A DNA stretch of 64,000 nt, taken from the NCBI RefSeq assembly GCF_014174515.1, contig NZ_JACJUG010000015.1:83272-147271 (forward strand), in the 5' to 3' direction. Under the pieces are notes generated by a model that was given only the letters and a program-made list of their open reading frames with translations, made no database searches and was not told the origin of the DNA. The position numbers and the translations under genes were made by a program. The stretch is from Mitsuaria sp. WAJ17. Its GTDB lineage: Bacteria > Pseudomonadota > Gammaproteobacteria > Burkholderiales > Burkholderiaceae_C. Within the stretch, counting starts at the first letter, position 1; the number at the start of each line of letters is the position of its first letter. Below are positions 19,224 to 28,225 of the stretch, in pieces.

Positions 19224-19239
19224 CTGTATGAATATACAG
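19224..19239. promoter_or_regulatory. LexA box (SOS operator) 1
   Basis: CTGTATGAATATACAG has perfect 6-bp arms and matches CTGT-N8-ACAG. It lies at the start of the leftward gene 18845-19222. Confidence 0.85.
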
Positions 19240-19548
19240 TATTTGCGGGCTGTCGGTAGCGTAGGTTTTGGCGTAGGTTTCTGGAAATCTCTTAGATTTT
19301 CATGGGAGAACACGCCGCTGCATCATGGGGGTGTGCGCGGAGAAGTCCTGGGCTGCGAGGTCTGCCTTGGCAGGGGCGGCGCTGGGTGCTTGGGCCATGT
19401 CGGCGTGCGGGATGCTGGAAATGGGAAGCGAGCCGATCCGGGCTCGCGGGGCTGGCATCTTAGCGGTAGCGGCTGGCCTGCATGATCGAGAGGCCAGTCG
19501 CGTCCCACGACCTGCCCAGTTGCGGCGATCAGCCGATCAACAAACCAC
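19240..19548. other. Gap without a convincing gene
   Basis: Between the two LexA boxes. It contains the right copy of the 12-bp repeat (19259-19270) with a tandem GCGTAGGTTT just after it. A 75-codon ORF at 19325 has its purine run too far from the ATG to be believed. Confidence 0.5.
19259..19270. repeat. Right copy of 12-bp direct repeat (candidate attachment site)
   Basis: GCGTAGGTTTTG is identical to 11129-11140, in the same orientation. Confidence 0.5.
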
Positions 19549-19577
19549 TTGAATACTGTATTTGCATACAGTATTCT
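19549..19577 (+). promoter_or_regulatory. SOS promoter with LexA box in the -35/-10 spacer
   Basis: A TTGAAT (-35), a 17-bp spacer and a TATTCT (-10) are present. The LexA box CTGTATTTGCATACAG (19556-19571) fills the spacer and extends to a 24-bp palindrome with perfect 10-bp arms (19552-19575). LexA binding here would occlude RNA polymerase. It drives the 59-residue membrane peptide that starts at 19657. Confidence 0.85.
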
Positions 19578-19656
19578 TGCGCCAGCACGAATCAAGGCAG
19601 GCGCGCCAACCCGGCGCCTCCTGCCGCCTGGTCAAGCAATACAGCGGGAGCAGCAG

Positions 19657-19836
19657 ATGGCAGCGGTCAAGCGCATGGGTGTGAAAGTGGGGCAGACGGT
19701 GGGTCTGACGGTGGGCGTGACGAGGGGGCTGACGGTCCGCAAGATCCTGGGCGGCCACATGCAGGAACCGGAGTCCTGGATCGTGGGCATTGGCGGCCTC
19801 ACACTGCTGGGGCTGGCGCTGGGGGTGCTGGGCTGA
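19657..19836 (+). CDS. LexA-controlled small membrane peptide
   Basis: 59 residues with a GGGAG ribosome site. The N-terminal half is basic and Gly/Val/Thr-rich with a repeating VGxTVGLTVG pattern. The C-terminal half is one hydrophobic helix (WIVGIGGLTLLGLALGVLG). No family recognised. It lies about 73 nt downstream of the predicted start of a LexA-repressed promoter, so it should be made only after DNA damage. SOS-induced single-helix peptides such as TisB in Escherichia coli depolarise the membrane, and a similar role is possible but unproven. It sits outside the 12-bp repeats and may belong to the core genome. Confidence 0.6.
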   Translation: MAAVKRMGVKVGQTVGLTVGVTRGLTVRKILGGHMQEPESWIVGIGGLTLLGLALGVLG

Positions 19837-19895
19837 GAGCTGGGGCACCGCGTCAGGCTCGTGTGGCATTGCGGCAGGAAGCCCCTGGCCTGCGC

Positions 19896-20864
19896 TCAGG
19901 GCCGGGTGGGCGGCAGGGGAATGAAGTCATCCTCTCCCGGGACCTTCGGGAAGCGGCCCTCGGCCCAGTCTCGGGCCGCCTGTTCAATCCGCTCCTTGCG
20001 GCTGGAGACGAAGTTCCACCAGAGGTGCCGATGGCCGTCCAGGCGCTTGCCTCCCAGGAGCACCAACTCCGTGGGCTCTGGCGCCCAAGGGGGGGCGCTG
20101 AGTTCGAATGCAGACGGGGGCTGCGGGGCGGAGGCTTGGTTGGCGGCCTCTGCCGGCGTGGCGTCGGCTGGCGACGAGCCAGCTGCGGAACGAAGCACCA
20201 CCAGTTGGCGGGCGGGCAGCGGTTCGCCGCCCAGCAGCAGGTCCTGGCTGGGCGCGTAGATCGCCCATTCTTCGGGCAGCTCGAGGTCCCAGTCACTCAG
20301 GGCCAGGGTGGCCCCGGGGGCCAGGCTCAGGTGCAGATACAGCGTGCTGGCCGAGGCGTGGACAGGTGAGCGCAGGCCACCCAACTGACCCACGAGAACG
20401 CGGATGCGCGCCCCTGGCCGCTCCAGCACCGGCAGGTCGGCCGCGGCCACATGCTGGAAGGCGGGTTCACATTCCTCCTCTTCCTGGGGCAGGGCGCACC
20501 ACAGTTGCAGGCCGTGCATGGCGTAGCTGGCGCCTCGCAGGTGTGCGGGCGCTCGTTCGCTGTGCACGACGCCCTTGCCGGCCGTCATCCAGTTGATGTC
20601 GCCCGGGCGGATCTCCTGCTGCGCGCCTGTGCTGTCGTGGTGAAGCAGGGCGCCCTCGAAGAGGTAGCTCACCGTGCTCAGACCGATGTGCGGGTGCGGT
20701 CGCACATCATGCGCCGGATCGCCGTGGCTGGTGGCGGGGCCGAAATGGTCCATGAAGATGAAGGGCCCCACGCTGCGCTGGGTCACGTCCGGCAACAGGC
20801 GGGACACCTTGAATCCCCCGCCCAGGTCTTTCTCATGGCCCTGGATGATGCGTGCTGCAGGCAT
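19896..20864 (-). CDS. Pirin family protein
   Basis: 322 residues from the ATG at 20864, preceded by an AAGAGA ribosome site; longer in-frame starts lack one. It has a bicupin fold. The N-terminal cupin has the pirin metal motif FMDHFGP, HPHIGLSTVSYLFEG, GDINWMTAGKGVVHSE and a later Glu. The C-terminal cupin is interrupted by an Ala/Pro-rich linker (about residues 235-260). Bacterial pirins bind iron or other metals, and some oxidise quercetin; the role here is unknown. It marks the return to core genome at the right of the prophage remnant. Confidence 0.9.
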   Translation of the reverse strand: MPAARIIQGHEKDLGGGFKVSRLLPDVTQRSVGPFIFMDHFGPATSHGDPAHDVRPHPHIGLSTVSYLFEGALLHHDSTGAQQEIRPGDINWMTAGKGVVHSERAPAHLRGASYAMHGLQLWCALPQEEEECEPAFQHVAAADLPVLERPGARIRVLVGQLGGLRSPVHASASTLYLHLSLAPGATLALSDWDLELPEEWAIYAPSQDLLLGGEPLPARQLVVLRSAAGSSPADATPAEAANQASAPQPPSAFELSAPPWAPEPTELVLLGGKRLDGHRHLWWNFVSSRKERIEQAARDWAEGRFPKVPGEDDFIPLPPTRP

Positions 20865-20995
20865 GTCGTTCTCTTTCATGGGCCAGGCGCGGCCTGGCAG
20901 GATTGTGTCTTGCCGGTTTCGGCGCATCGCCTTTATCCGGCGGGTGCCAATCTTGCAGTTGTACTCGCCTTGTAACCCGCAGCAGGCGCTCTTCT

Positions 20996-21010
20996 TGTAA
21001 TATGGTTACC
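20996..21010 (+). promoter_or_regulatory. HexR-like operator upstream of edd
   Basis: TGTAATATGGTTACC fits the HexR pattern TGTARTWWWWTTACA at 12 of 15 positions and lies 43 bp upstream of the edd ATG. HexR represses central sugar-acid catabolism until KDPG accumulates, so the match makes biological sense. No hexR gene is in the window. Confidence 0.45.
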
Positions 21011-21053
21011 AATTCAATAAGGGTTGAGTTACATAGACCCGAGGCACAAACGC

Positions 21054-22868
21054 ATGAACAAGACGCTGCAAACGGTGACGGCCCGCATTCGCGAGCGCAG
21101 TGCACCGGCCCGTGAACGCTACCTGGCCGAGCTCGACCGGCTCGCCCAACGCAAGAAGGGGCCCGAGCGCATGGGCTGTGCCAATGTGGCTCATGCCTTT
21201 GCTGCCATGCCGGCGAATGACAAGCTGCGCATCGTGGCCGAGCGCCCCACCCACCTGGCGGTGGTGACGGCCTACAACGACATGCTCTCGGCCCATCAGC
21301 CCTACGAGCACTACCCCGAGCTGATCCGCGACGAGGCCCGCCGCCATGGCGCCACCGTGCAGGTAGCCGGCGGCGTGCCGGCGATGTGCGACGGCGTCAC
21401 GCAGGGCATGCCGGGCATGGAGATGAGCCTCTTCTCCCGGGATGCCATCGCCATGGGTACTGCCGTGGCCCTGAGCCATGATGTCTTCGATGCGGCCCTG
21501 CTGCTGGGCATCTGCGACAAGATCGTGCCGGGCCTGTTGATCGGCGCGCTGAGCTTCGGCCATCTGCCCTGCGTCTTCGTGCCCGCTGGGCCCATGAGCA
21601 GCGGCCTGTCCAACAGCGACAAGGCCAAGGTCCGCGAGCTCTTCGCCCAAGGCAAAGTCGGCCGCGAGGAGCTGCTCAAGGCCGAGTCCGCCGCCTACCA
21701 CGGCGCCGGTACCTGCACCTTCTATGGCACGGCCAACAGCAACCAGATGCTGCTGGAGGCCATGGGACTGCATGTGCCCGGCGCGGCCTTCGTGCACCCC
21801 CATGACGAGCTGCGCGAGCAACTGAGCCGCGAGGCCGTGCGCCAGGCCCTGCGCATCGCCCCGGGTGCGAACTTCACGCCGATCGGCCGCCTGGTGGACG
21901 AGCGCTGCATCGTCAACGCCATGGTGGCCCTGCTGGCGACGGGCGGTTCCACCAACCACCTGATCCACTGGGTCGCCGTGGCCCGCGCGGCGGGCATCAG
22001 CATCGACTGGACGGACTTCTCCGAGCTGTCCGCCGTGGTGCCGCTGCTGGCCCGCGTCTACCCCAACGGCAGTGCTGATGTGAACCAGTTCCAGGCGGCC
22101 GGCGGCCCGGGCTTCGTGATCCGCGAGTTGCTGGGCGCCGGGCTGATGCACGGCGACGTGCTGACCATTCAGGGGCCCGGTCTCGAAGCGTATGGCCGCG
22201 TGCCGCATGCCGCCGCGGGCGGCATCGGGTGGGCGGACCTGCTCGCCGGGTCGGGCGATGAGAGCGTGGTGCGCACCGCAGCCTCGCCCTTCAGTCCGAC
22301 CGGCGGCCTGAAGCTGCTGGATGGCAATCTGGGGCGCGCCGTGATCAAGGTCTCCGCCGTGCCCGAGGACCGCCATGTGATCGAGGCTCCCTGCCGCATC
22401 TTCGCTGACCAGGAATCCATGCAGGCGGCCTTCAAGGCCGGTGAACTGGACCGCGACGTGGTCGTGGTCGTTCGCTTCCAGGGCCCACACGCCAACGGTA
22501 TGCCCGAGCTGCACAAGCTCACGCCGCCCCTGGCCGTGCTCCAGGGCAAGGGCTTCAAGGTGGCCCTGGTGACGGACGGCCGCATGAGCGGCGCCTCGGG
22601 CAAGGTGCCTGCTGCCATCCACGTGAGCCCAGAGGCCCTGGCCGGCGGTCCGCTGGCCCGCCTGCGCGATGGAGATGTGGTTCGCCTTGACGCGCAGAGC
22701 GGCGAGTTGCTGGCCCTGGTGCCGACCGAGGAGTGGTCTGCGCGCGAACTGACCGCTATCGACCCGGCGCAGGCGGCGGACAACGCCACCGGCCTGGGCC
22801 GCAATCTCTTCGGCGGCTTCCGCCGCAACGTCCGTAGCGCCGAGGAAGGCGCCGTCACCTGGCTTTGA
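21054..22868 (+). CDS. edd: Phosphogluconate dehydratase (Entner-Doudoroff)
   Basis: 604 residues from the ATG at 21054 with a GAGG ribosome site; a TTG 30 bp upstream is in frame but less likely. It converts 6-phosphogluconate to KDPG. It belongs to the IlvD/Edd dehydratase family, with Fe-S cysteines in CDGVTQG and [39 protein letters not shown] and TGLGRNLF are also seen. eda follows 40 bp downstream, giving the complete Entner-Doudoroff pair in one operon. The HexR-like site upstream suggests induction by sugar acids. Confidence 0.97.
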   Translation: MNKTLQTVTARIRERSAPARERYLAELDRLAQRKKGPERMGCANVAHAFAAMPANDKLRIVAERPTHLAVVTAYNDMLSAHQPYEHYPELIRDEARRHGATVQVAGGVPAMCDGVTQGMPGMEMSLFSRDAIAMGTAVALSHDVFDAALLLGICDKIVPGLLIGALSFGHLPCVFVPAGPMSSGLSNSDKAKVRELFAQGKVGREELLKAESAAYHGAGTCTFYGTANSNQMLLEAMGLHVPGAAFVHPHDELREQLSREAVRQALRIAPGANFTPIGRLVDERCIVNAMVALLATGGSTNHLIHWVAVARAAGISIDWTDFSELSAVVPLLARVYPNGSADVNQFQAAGGPGFVIRELLGAGLMHGDVLTIQGPGLEAYGRVPHAAAGGIGWADLLAGSGDESVVRTAASPFSPTGGLKLLDGNLGRAVIKVSAVPEDRHVIEAPCRIFADQESMQAAFKAGELDRDVVVVVRFQGPHANGMPELHKLTPPLAVLQGKGFKVALVTDGRMSGASGKVPAAIHVSPEALAGGPLARLRDGDVVRLDAQSGELLALVPTEEWSARELTAIDPAQAADNATGLGRNLFGGFRRNVRSAEEGAVTWL

Positions 22869-22908
22869 GGCCCGGCACACGGCAGTGGAACAAAGCAGAG
22901 GAACCCGC

Positions 22909-23538
22909 ATGAGCAATCAGACCCTGAGCCTGGCCAGTCACGGCCCCGTGATTCCCGTCATCGTGATCCAGAAGCTGGAGCACGCCGTGCCCCTGGCCGA
23001 GGCCCTGGTGGCCGGTGGTGTGCGGGTGCTGGAGGTGACGCTGCGTACGCCGGTGGCCCTTCAGGCCATGGAGGCCATGGCTCGGGCCGTGCCCGAAGCC
23101 ATCGTGGGCGCTGGCACGCTGCGCACTGCGGCGGACGTGGCCGCCGCCAAGAACGCCGGCTGCCGCTTCGGTGTCAGCCCCGGTTTCAGTACCGAGATTG
23201 CCGTGGCAGCCCAGGGGCAAGACCTGGCCCTTCTGCCGGGCGTCTCCACCGCCAGCGAGGTCATGCAGGCCAATTCGGCCGGCTACACCTTCCTGAAGCT
23301 CTTCCCGGCGGTGGCCGTGGGCGGCGTCAACCTGCTCAAGGCCCTGGCCGGCCCATTCCCGGACATCGCCTTCTGCCCCACGGGCGGGATCACGCAGGAG
23401 TCGGCGCCGCAGTTCCTGTCCCTGCCCAATGTGAAGGTCTGTGGCGGTTCATGGCTGACGCCGCAGGACGCCATGGATGCCGGCGACTGGGCTCGCATCA
23501 CCCAACTGGCGCGGGCCACGCACGCCTTGCGAGCCTGA
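22909..23538 (+). CDS. eda: KDPG aldolase (2-dehydro-3-deoxy-phosphogluconate aldolase)
   Basis: 209 residues from the ATG at 22909, with an AGAGGA ribosome site. A class I TIM-barrel aldolase that splits KDPG into pyruvate and glyceraldehyde-3-phosphate. Motifs are [10 protein letters not shown] with the catalytic Glu, [28 protein letters not shown], the Schiff-base Lys in YTFLKLFPA and FCPTGGI. Second gene of the edd-eda operon. Confidence 0.97.
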   Translation: MSNQTLSLASHGPVIPVIVIQKLEHAVPLAEALVAGGVRVLEVTLRTPVALQAMEAMARAVPEAIVGAGTLRTAADVAAAKNAGCRFGVSPGFSTEIAVAAQGQDLALLPGVSTASEVMQANSAGYTFLKLFPAVAVGGVNLLKALAGPFPDIAFCPTGGITQESAPQFLSLPNVKVCGGSWLTPQDAMDAGDWARITQLARATHALRA

Positions 23539-23596
23539 GAATCCACTGCAGCTGCTGCGGTGCGCGGCAGGCTGGAGCGGCAAGGGATCTCAAGCT

Positions 23597-24154
23597 TCAA
23601 CCTTGCAGCTGATCGAAGATCAGGCAGGTGGTGCTGGCATGCGCGTAGAGCTTGCCGTCGTGTCCCACCAGTCGGGCCTCTGAGGTGGCGACTTGCCGGC
23701 CGCGGTGCGTGACCTCGCCAATGGCGCGGACCAGCGGGACCTTGTCTGTCAGGGCGCGAACAAGGTTGACCTTGAACTCCAGCGTCGTGTAACCGCTGCC
23801 GGGTTCCAGCGTGGTATGCACCGCGCAGCCCAGGGCCGAGTCCAGCAGAGTGGCAAACCAGCCGCCGTGCACCGTGCCCAGGGGGTTGTAGTGGCGGAAC
23901 TGCGGCTTGCCCTGGAACACGGCCTTGCCCTTGGCCACTTCAATCAGCAGGAAGTCCAGCGTCAGCGCGATGGGGGGAGGCGGCAGTTCGCCGTCGAGCA
24001 TGGCCTGCATCTGAGCCAGACCGTCCAGGCCGGCCAACTGGTCCAGCCGCGCGAGCCCGGGCTCGGGCTGCATGTGCTGGCGGACCCGGGCTTCTTCATC
24101 GCGCCAGCGTTGCAGCAGGGTATCGACGTGCGTGGCATTGTCGGAACGACTCAT
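23597..24154 (-). CDS. PaaI-type hotdog thioesterase
   Basis: 185 residues. The hotdog domain occupies residues 60-185, with the family motif YNPLGTVHGGWFATLLDSAL containing the conserved Gly-Gly and the catalytic Asp. GYTTLEFKVNLVRAL, TSEARLVGHDGKLYAHAS and a short helical N-terminus complete it. Relatives hydrolyse aromatic or medium-chain acyl-CoA thioesters. It lies on the opposite strand to eda and 63 bp upstream of xthA. The physiological substrate is unknown. Confidence 0.88.
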   Translation of the reverse strand: MSRSDNATHVDTLLQRWRDEEARVRQHMQPEPGLARLDQLAGLDGLAQMQAMLDGELPPPPIALTLDFLLIEVAKGKAVFQGKPQFRHYNPLGTVHGGWFATLLDSALGCAVHTTLEPGSGYTTLEFKVNLVRALTDKVPLVRAIGEVTHRGRQVATSEARLVGHDGKLYAHASTTCLIFDQLQG

Positions 24155-24217
24155 GAGGCTACTCCAGAGGGGCCGCGGCTGGGCGGCTGAGACGGCGGGG
24201 AATGGCTCGGCGCAGGC

Positions 24218-24982
24218 TCACTGCAGCGTCACGACGACGGGTGCGTGGTCGCTGGGCCGTTCATTGCGGCGCGGCTGCTTGTCGATCTCGCAGGCCGTGA
24301 CGCGCGGCCGCAGCGCTTCGCTGACCAGAATGTGGTCGATGCGCAGGCCCTGGTTCTTGCGGAAGGCCAGATTGCGGTAGTCCCACCAGCTCCAGCTCTT
24401 GGGGGGCTGCTCGAAGAGCCGGAAGGCGTCCACCAGGCCCAGGCCCAGCAAGTCCTGGAAGTGCGCACGCTCCTGCGGCGTGCAATGGATCTGGCCTGCC
24501 CAAGCCACGGGGTCGTAGACGTCGCGGTCCTCGGGGGCGATGTTGAAGTCGCCCATCAGTACCAGGCGTTCGTGCGCCTTCAGCTCGCCACGCACCCACT
24601 CGCGCAGGGCCTCCAGCCAACCCATCTTGTAGGCGAACTTCTCGCTGTCCGGGGCCTGGCCATTGGGGAAGTAGGCACCGATCACGCGGACGCCATCCAC
24701 GGTGCCCGCGATCACCCGCGCCTGCTCGTCGCCCAGGTCGGGGATGTTCTTGACGATGTCCAGGGCCGGTGTGCGGCTCAACAGGGCCACGCCGTTGTAG
24801 GTCTTCTGCCCGAACCATTGCACCTGGTAGCCCGCGGCGCCGATCTCCAGCGTGGGGAACTTGTCATCCGTGAGCTTGGTCTCTTGCAGCACCAGGGCAT
24901 CGACCGGATTTGCCGCGAGCCAGTCCAGCAGCTGGGGCAGGCGCACGGCCAGGGAGTTGACGTTCCACGTGGCAAATTTCAT
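24218..24982 (-). CDS. xthA: Exodeoxyribonuclease III
   Basis: 254 residues from the ATG at 24982 (MKFATWNVNSL). The reading frame continues upstream but that part is non-coding in character. An Mg-dependent AP endonuclease and 3'-exonuclease of the exonuclease-endonuclease-phosphatase fold, acting in base excision repair. Motifs are WNVNSL, LQETKL with the metal Glu, YNGVALLSR, GDFNIAP with the catalytic Asp-Asn, RIDHIL and the terminal SDHAPV His. Confidence 0.95.
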   Translation of the reverse strand: MKFATWNVNSLAVRLPQLLDWLAANPVDALVLQETKLTDDKFPTLEIGAAGYQVQWFGQKTYNGVALLSRTPALDIVKNIPDLGDEQARVIAGTVDGVRVIGAYFPNGQAPDSEKFAYKMGWLEALREWVRGELKAHERLVLMGDFNIAPEDRDVYDPVAWAGQIHCTPQERAHFQDLLGLGLVDAFRLFEQPPKSWSWWDYRNLAFRKNQGLRIDHILVSEALRPRVTACEIDKQPRRNERPSDHAPVVVTLQ

Positions 24983-25329
24983 GAGTACGGGACAAAAGAC
25001 GGGGGGAGTGGGCATTGTCAGCCAGAACTGAGATTGCGTTGCCGGTTTGCGCTGCGTATGGTTGCACCACGGTGGACAGCGCCGCGCCCACAGGGCCGCA
25101 GGGCGCGCACCGATGGCTGCAATCGGCGGGATAACAAGCCAAAAGGCTGGCCCGCAAATAGGGAGCGAATCATGCAATGCAGTAGCAGCGGGCCCTAGTC
25201 GGCCGGCCTCGACTTCCAACTCTTCCTCCGCGCGGTGAGCCTGGTGCCCGCCGTCGTGGCGGCGCTTTCCTGCCTGGCAACCCGGGCGGCGATGGCAGCG
25301 TCTGCTCGACCCATCCCATGGAGAAATCA
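24983..25329. other. Intergenic region between xthA and the chemotaxis receptor
   Basis: 347 bp between divergent genes. No ORF with coding character is seen. It must contain both promoters; no consensus hexamers, hairpin or known operator stand out. Confidence 0.5.
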
Positions 25330-27018
25330 ATGCAACAAGCCAAGGTAAGTTCGGTTCGTGGCATCTTCGGCACCTTGTTTGCCGCGGTGTTCGGCATCTC
25401 GGTACTGCTCCTGTGCTCGACGCTGGCCATGCGCCGCGCGGCCGAGAGCGTGGAGCGAGCCACCCAGGCGCGCTACGACTCCTATCTCCTGGCCGACGAG
25501 CTGCGGCAGAGCTCGGACGACCTCACCCGCCTCGCGCGGACCTACGTGATCAGCGCCGACCCCAAATGGGAGAAGCAGTACTTCGAGGTGCTGGATGTGC
25601 GCAACGGGAAAGCGGCCAGGCCATCGAGCTACCAGGGCATCTACTGGGACTTCCGGGCCGCCGATGAAGTGCCGGCCAAGGGCAGCGGCCCCGCCGTTCC
25701 CTTGCAGGAGCTGATGAAAAAGGCCGGCTTCACCGAGGCCGAGTTCGCCAAGCTCCGCGAAGCGCAGCAGAACTCCAATGAGCTGGTGCGGACCGAGACC
25801 ATCGCCATGAATCTTGTCAAGGGCCTCCACGAGGACGGCAAGGGCGGATTCACGCGCCAGGGCGCTCCGGACCTGGAGCGCGCCCGGGCCATGATGCATG
25901 ACCTGGACTACCACCGCTTCAAGGCCAAGATCATGCGGCCTGTGGACGAGTTCCTGCAGCTGCTGGACCAGCGCACGGCCCTGGCCGTGGCCCAGGCCAG
26001 CGAGCAGCGCAGCACCTGGGCCAATGCCTCGCTGGTGCTGGCGGTGCTGCTGGTGCTGTCGGTTGCGGCGCTGCTGGGTTGGGGCTACCGGGCCATTCTT
26101 GCCCAGCTGGGGGCCGAGCCGGCCCAGGTGCGGGGCATCGTGGAACGGGTGGCCTCCGGGGACCTCAGCAGCCCCGTCGATCTCCAGGGCGTCTCATCAC
26201 ACAGCCTGCTTGCGGCGGTCGCCCGCATGCAGCGTGCCCTGCGTGACGTGGTCGGCGCGGTGCGCGCCAGCAGCGACAGCATCGTCACCGGTTCCGCCCA
26301 GATCGCGACGGGCAATGCCGATCTGTCTCATCGCACCGAGCAGCAGTCCAGCAATCTGCAGCAGACGGCGGCCTCGATGGAGACGCTTTCCGAGACCGTG
26401 CGCAGCAACGCCGACACCGCCCGCCAGGCCACGCAGCTCGCCGGGTCGGCCAGCGCGGTCGCCGAGCGAGGTGGCGAGGTGGTCAGCCGCGTGGTCTCGA
26501 CCATGGAAGAGATCAACGGCGCCTCGCGCAAGATCGTCGACATCATCGGCGTCATTGACGGCATCGCGTTCCAGACCAACATCCTGGCCCTCAACGCCGC
26601 TGTGGAGGCGGCCCGCGCGGGCGAGCAAGGCCGCGGCTTCGCCGTGGTGGCCAGCGAGGTGCGCAGCCTGGCCGGGCGCAGTGCCGAAGCCGCGCGGGAG
26701 ATCAAGGGCCTGATCCACGACAGCGTGGGCAAGGTCGAGACCGGCAGCCAACTGGTGAACGAGGCGGGCAGCACCATGGCCGACATCGTCAGCCAGGTGC
26801 GCCGCGTGACGGACCTGATCAGCGAGATCAGCGCAGCGAACAGCGAGCAAACCACGGGCATCCAGCAGATCAGCAGCGCCGTGGGTCACCTGGACCACGT
26901 CACGCAGCAGAACGCCGCTCTGGTCGAGGAAAGCGCCGCAGCGGCGGAAAGCCTGAGCCAGCAGGCGCAGGCGCTGATCGAGGCTGTGCGTGCCTTCAGG
27001 CTGGAGCCGGCGGCCTGA
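25330..27018 (+). CDS. Methyl-accepting chemotaxis protein
   Basis: 562 residues from the ATG at 25330, which has a GGAGAA ribosome site; the ATG at 25318 is in frame. There is an N-terminal membrane helix (residues about 10-30) and a periplasmic helical sensor domain of about 190 residues. A second membrane helix ([19 protein letters not shown]), a degenerate HAMP linker ([11 protein letters not shown]) and a long methylated coiled coil follow. The signalling hairpin is intact ([20 protein letters not shown]). The receptor would couple an unknown ligand to CheA/CheW. It ends in LEPAA without the pentapeptide that binds CheR. It stands alone, with no che genes nearby. Confidence 0.95.
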   Translation: MQQAKVSSVRGIFGTLFAAVFGISVLLLCSTLAMRRAAESVERATQARYDSYLLADELRQSSDDLTRLARTYVISADPKWEKQYFEVLDVRNGKAARPSSYQGIYWDFRAADEVPAKGSGPAVPLQELMKKAGFTEAEFAKLREAQQNSNELVRTETIAMNLVKGLHEDGKGGFTRQGAPDLERARAMMHDLDYHRFKAKIMRPVDEFLQLLDQRTALAVAQASEQRSTWANASLVLAVLLVLSVAALLGWGYRAILAQLGAEPAQVRGIVERVASGDLSSPVDLQGVSSHSLLAAVARMQRALRDVVGAVRASSDSIVTGSAQIATGNADLSHRTEQQSSNLQQTAASMETLSETVRSNADTARQATQLAGSASAVAERGGEVVSRVVSTMEEINGASRKIVDIIGVIDGIAFQTNILALNAAVEAARAGEQGRGFAVVASEVRSLAGRSAEAAREIKGLIHDSVGKVETGSQLVNEAGSTMADIVSQVRRVTDLISEISAANSEQTTGIQQISSAVGHLDHVTQQNAALVEESAAAAESLSQQAQALIEAVRAFRLEPAA

Positions 27019-27040
27019 GGTGGCCGCGGCAGCGCGAGTC

Positions 27041-27084
27041 GGGCACGGGATCGCTCACGGGCTCGCTTTCCGCGGCCCGTGCCC
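27041..27084. terminator. Hairpin between convergent genes
   Basis: Perfect 9-bp stem GGGCACGGG / CCCGTGCCC with a 26-nt loop between the chemotaxis receptor and the DUF4337 gene. There is no U-run, so termination is only suggested. Confidence 0.3.
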
Positions 27085-27092
27085 TGCATGCA

Positions 27093-27671
27093 TCAATAGT
27101 GCAGCCAGGCCGCAATCCCGATCAGGATGCCCACGCCGCCCACGGCCAGCGTGGCACCTTCCATCCAGCGGCGGCGGGTCAGCAGGGCGATGGCGGCCAG
27201 GGCGATGGAGACCTGCAGGGCCGTGGTGGCCTGCGCCCAGCGATGGTGCTGGTGCAGCTGCTGCTCGCTCTGGTGGTCGAAGTCGGCGGACTCCTTCTCC
27301 AGGGCCTCGGCTTCTTTTTTGATCTCGTTCTTCTCGGTCTCGTAGCGCTCGATCTTGGCCTTGTACTTGGCCTTCTGCTCCTCGCTGGGTGCGAGGTCCA
27401 TGGCGATCTCGGCCAGGTTCTGCTTGCTGCTCTTGGACTGGAAGTAGGCCCACCTGTTCGCCGCTTCCGTCTTCTTGATGGCAGCGTCGTTCTTGTAGAG
27501 GCCTGCGTTGGCCTGCGTGGCACCGCCCATGTAGGCGAAGAGTGCGCCCACCGTGGCAAGGATGGCCGTGATCACGGCCAACTGGCCGGCCATGCCCTTG
27601 GGTTCGTGCTGGGCCGCATGTTCCAGCTCGTGGTCATGCGGACCGTGGACGTGAAAACCGCCTCCGGACAT
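27093..27671 (-). CDS. DUF4337 domain-containing membrane protein
   Basis: 192 residues. A His-rich N-terminus precedes the first membrane helix (LAVITAILATVGALFAYMGG). A long charged coiled coil of about 90 residues rich in Lys and Glu follows. Two C-terminal helices (ALQVSIALAAIALL and LAVGGVGILIGIAAWL) are separated by a RRRW turn. This is the DUF4337 layout; the function of the family is unknown. It lies downstream of folA and thyA on the same strand with a 30-bp gap, so it may share their transcript. Confidence 0.88.
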   Translation of the reverse strand: MSGGGFHVHGPHDHELEHAAQHEPKGMAGQLAVITAILATVGALFAYMGGATQANAGLYKNDAAIKKTEAANRWAYFQSKSSKQNLAEIAMDLAPSEEQKAKYKAKIERYETEKNEIKKEAEALEKESADFDHQSEQQLHQHHRWAQATTALQVSIALAAIALLTRRRWMEGATLAVGGVGILIGIAAWLHY

Positions 27672-27701
27672 TGTTCATTCCTCCCGAAATTGAAAAACCG
27701 C

Positions 27702-28208
27702 TCAGCCTACGCGCTCGTAGCGCACAAAGCTGTAAGAAAAACCTTCTGGCTCGCCGGCGCGATGCTGGTGCTCCTCGCGCTGGCTCAAGCGGAATTGAGA
27801 GGCGTCCCAGGCCGGAAAGAAGGCGTCGGCCGGGCGCTGGAGATCGAACTCCGTCAGCTCCAGCGCGGTTGCCAGTGGCAGTGCCAGGGCGTAGACCTCG
27901 GCGCCGCCCATCACGAAGATCGCTTCGTCGGGAGCGCAGCAGGCCAGGGCCGATGCGATGTCGGGGAAGACCTCGGCGCCGGGCAGTTGCAAGCCCGACT
28001 GGCGGCTCAGCACCAGGTTGCGACGGCCCGGCAGCGGGCGAAATTTCGCGGGGATGGAATCCCAGGTCTTGCGGCCCATCAGCACCGTGTGGCCGAGGGT
28101 CAGCGCCTTGAAGTGGGCCATGTCTTCGGGCAGACGCACCAGCAGCTCGTTGCCCAGGCCGATGCCTCGGTCCCGGCACAGGCCAGCGATGAGGGTCAGG
28201 TCTTGCAT
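27702..28208 (-). CDS. folA: Dihydrofolate reductase
   Basis: 168 residues from the ATG at 28208; a GTG 15 bp upstream is in frame. It reduces dihydrofolate with NADPH and regenerates the cofactor oxidised by ThyA next door. Motifs are LIAGLCRDRGIGLGN, RLPEDMAHFKALT with the substrate-binding acid, VLMGRKTWDSIP, RRNLVLSRQ and FVMGGAEVYALAL. It starts 17 bp after the thyA stop, as usual in proteobacteria. Confidence 0.96.
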   Translation of the reverse strand: MQDLTLIAGLCRDRGIGLGNELLVRLPEDMAHFKALTLGHTVLMGRKTWDSIPAKFRPLPGRRNLVLSRQSGLQLPGAEVFPDIASALACCAPDEAIFVMGGAEVYALALPLATALELTEFDLQRPADAFFPAWDASQFRLSQREEHQHRAGEPEGFSYSFVRYERVG

Positions 28209-28225
28209 GCGCGTGGCCCCCACAC

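Larger units (their letters stand above)
11129..19270. mobile_element. Decayed prophage / integrative island
   Basis: The segment between mutS and the pirin gene is accessory. It opens with a truncated tyrosine-integrase N-terminus and carries an endolysin, an AntA/AntB antirepressor operon, DUF2335, small phage-type genes and unrecognised cargo of lower GC. The 12-bp sequence GCGTAGGTTTTG is found at 11129-11140, just upstream of the integrase remnant, and again at 19259-19270, so it may be the attachment-site duplication. No capsid, tail, terminase or replication genes are present. The right limit could also lie nearer the pirin gene. Confidence 0.65.

Noticed and set aside
19325..19552. 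75-codon plus-strand ORF between the two LexA boxes
   Set aside because: No ribosome site at a workable distance, no recognisable domain; its end runs into the SOS promoter.
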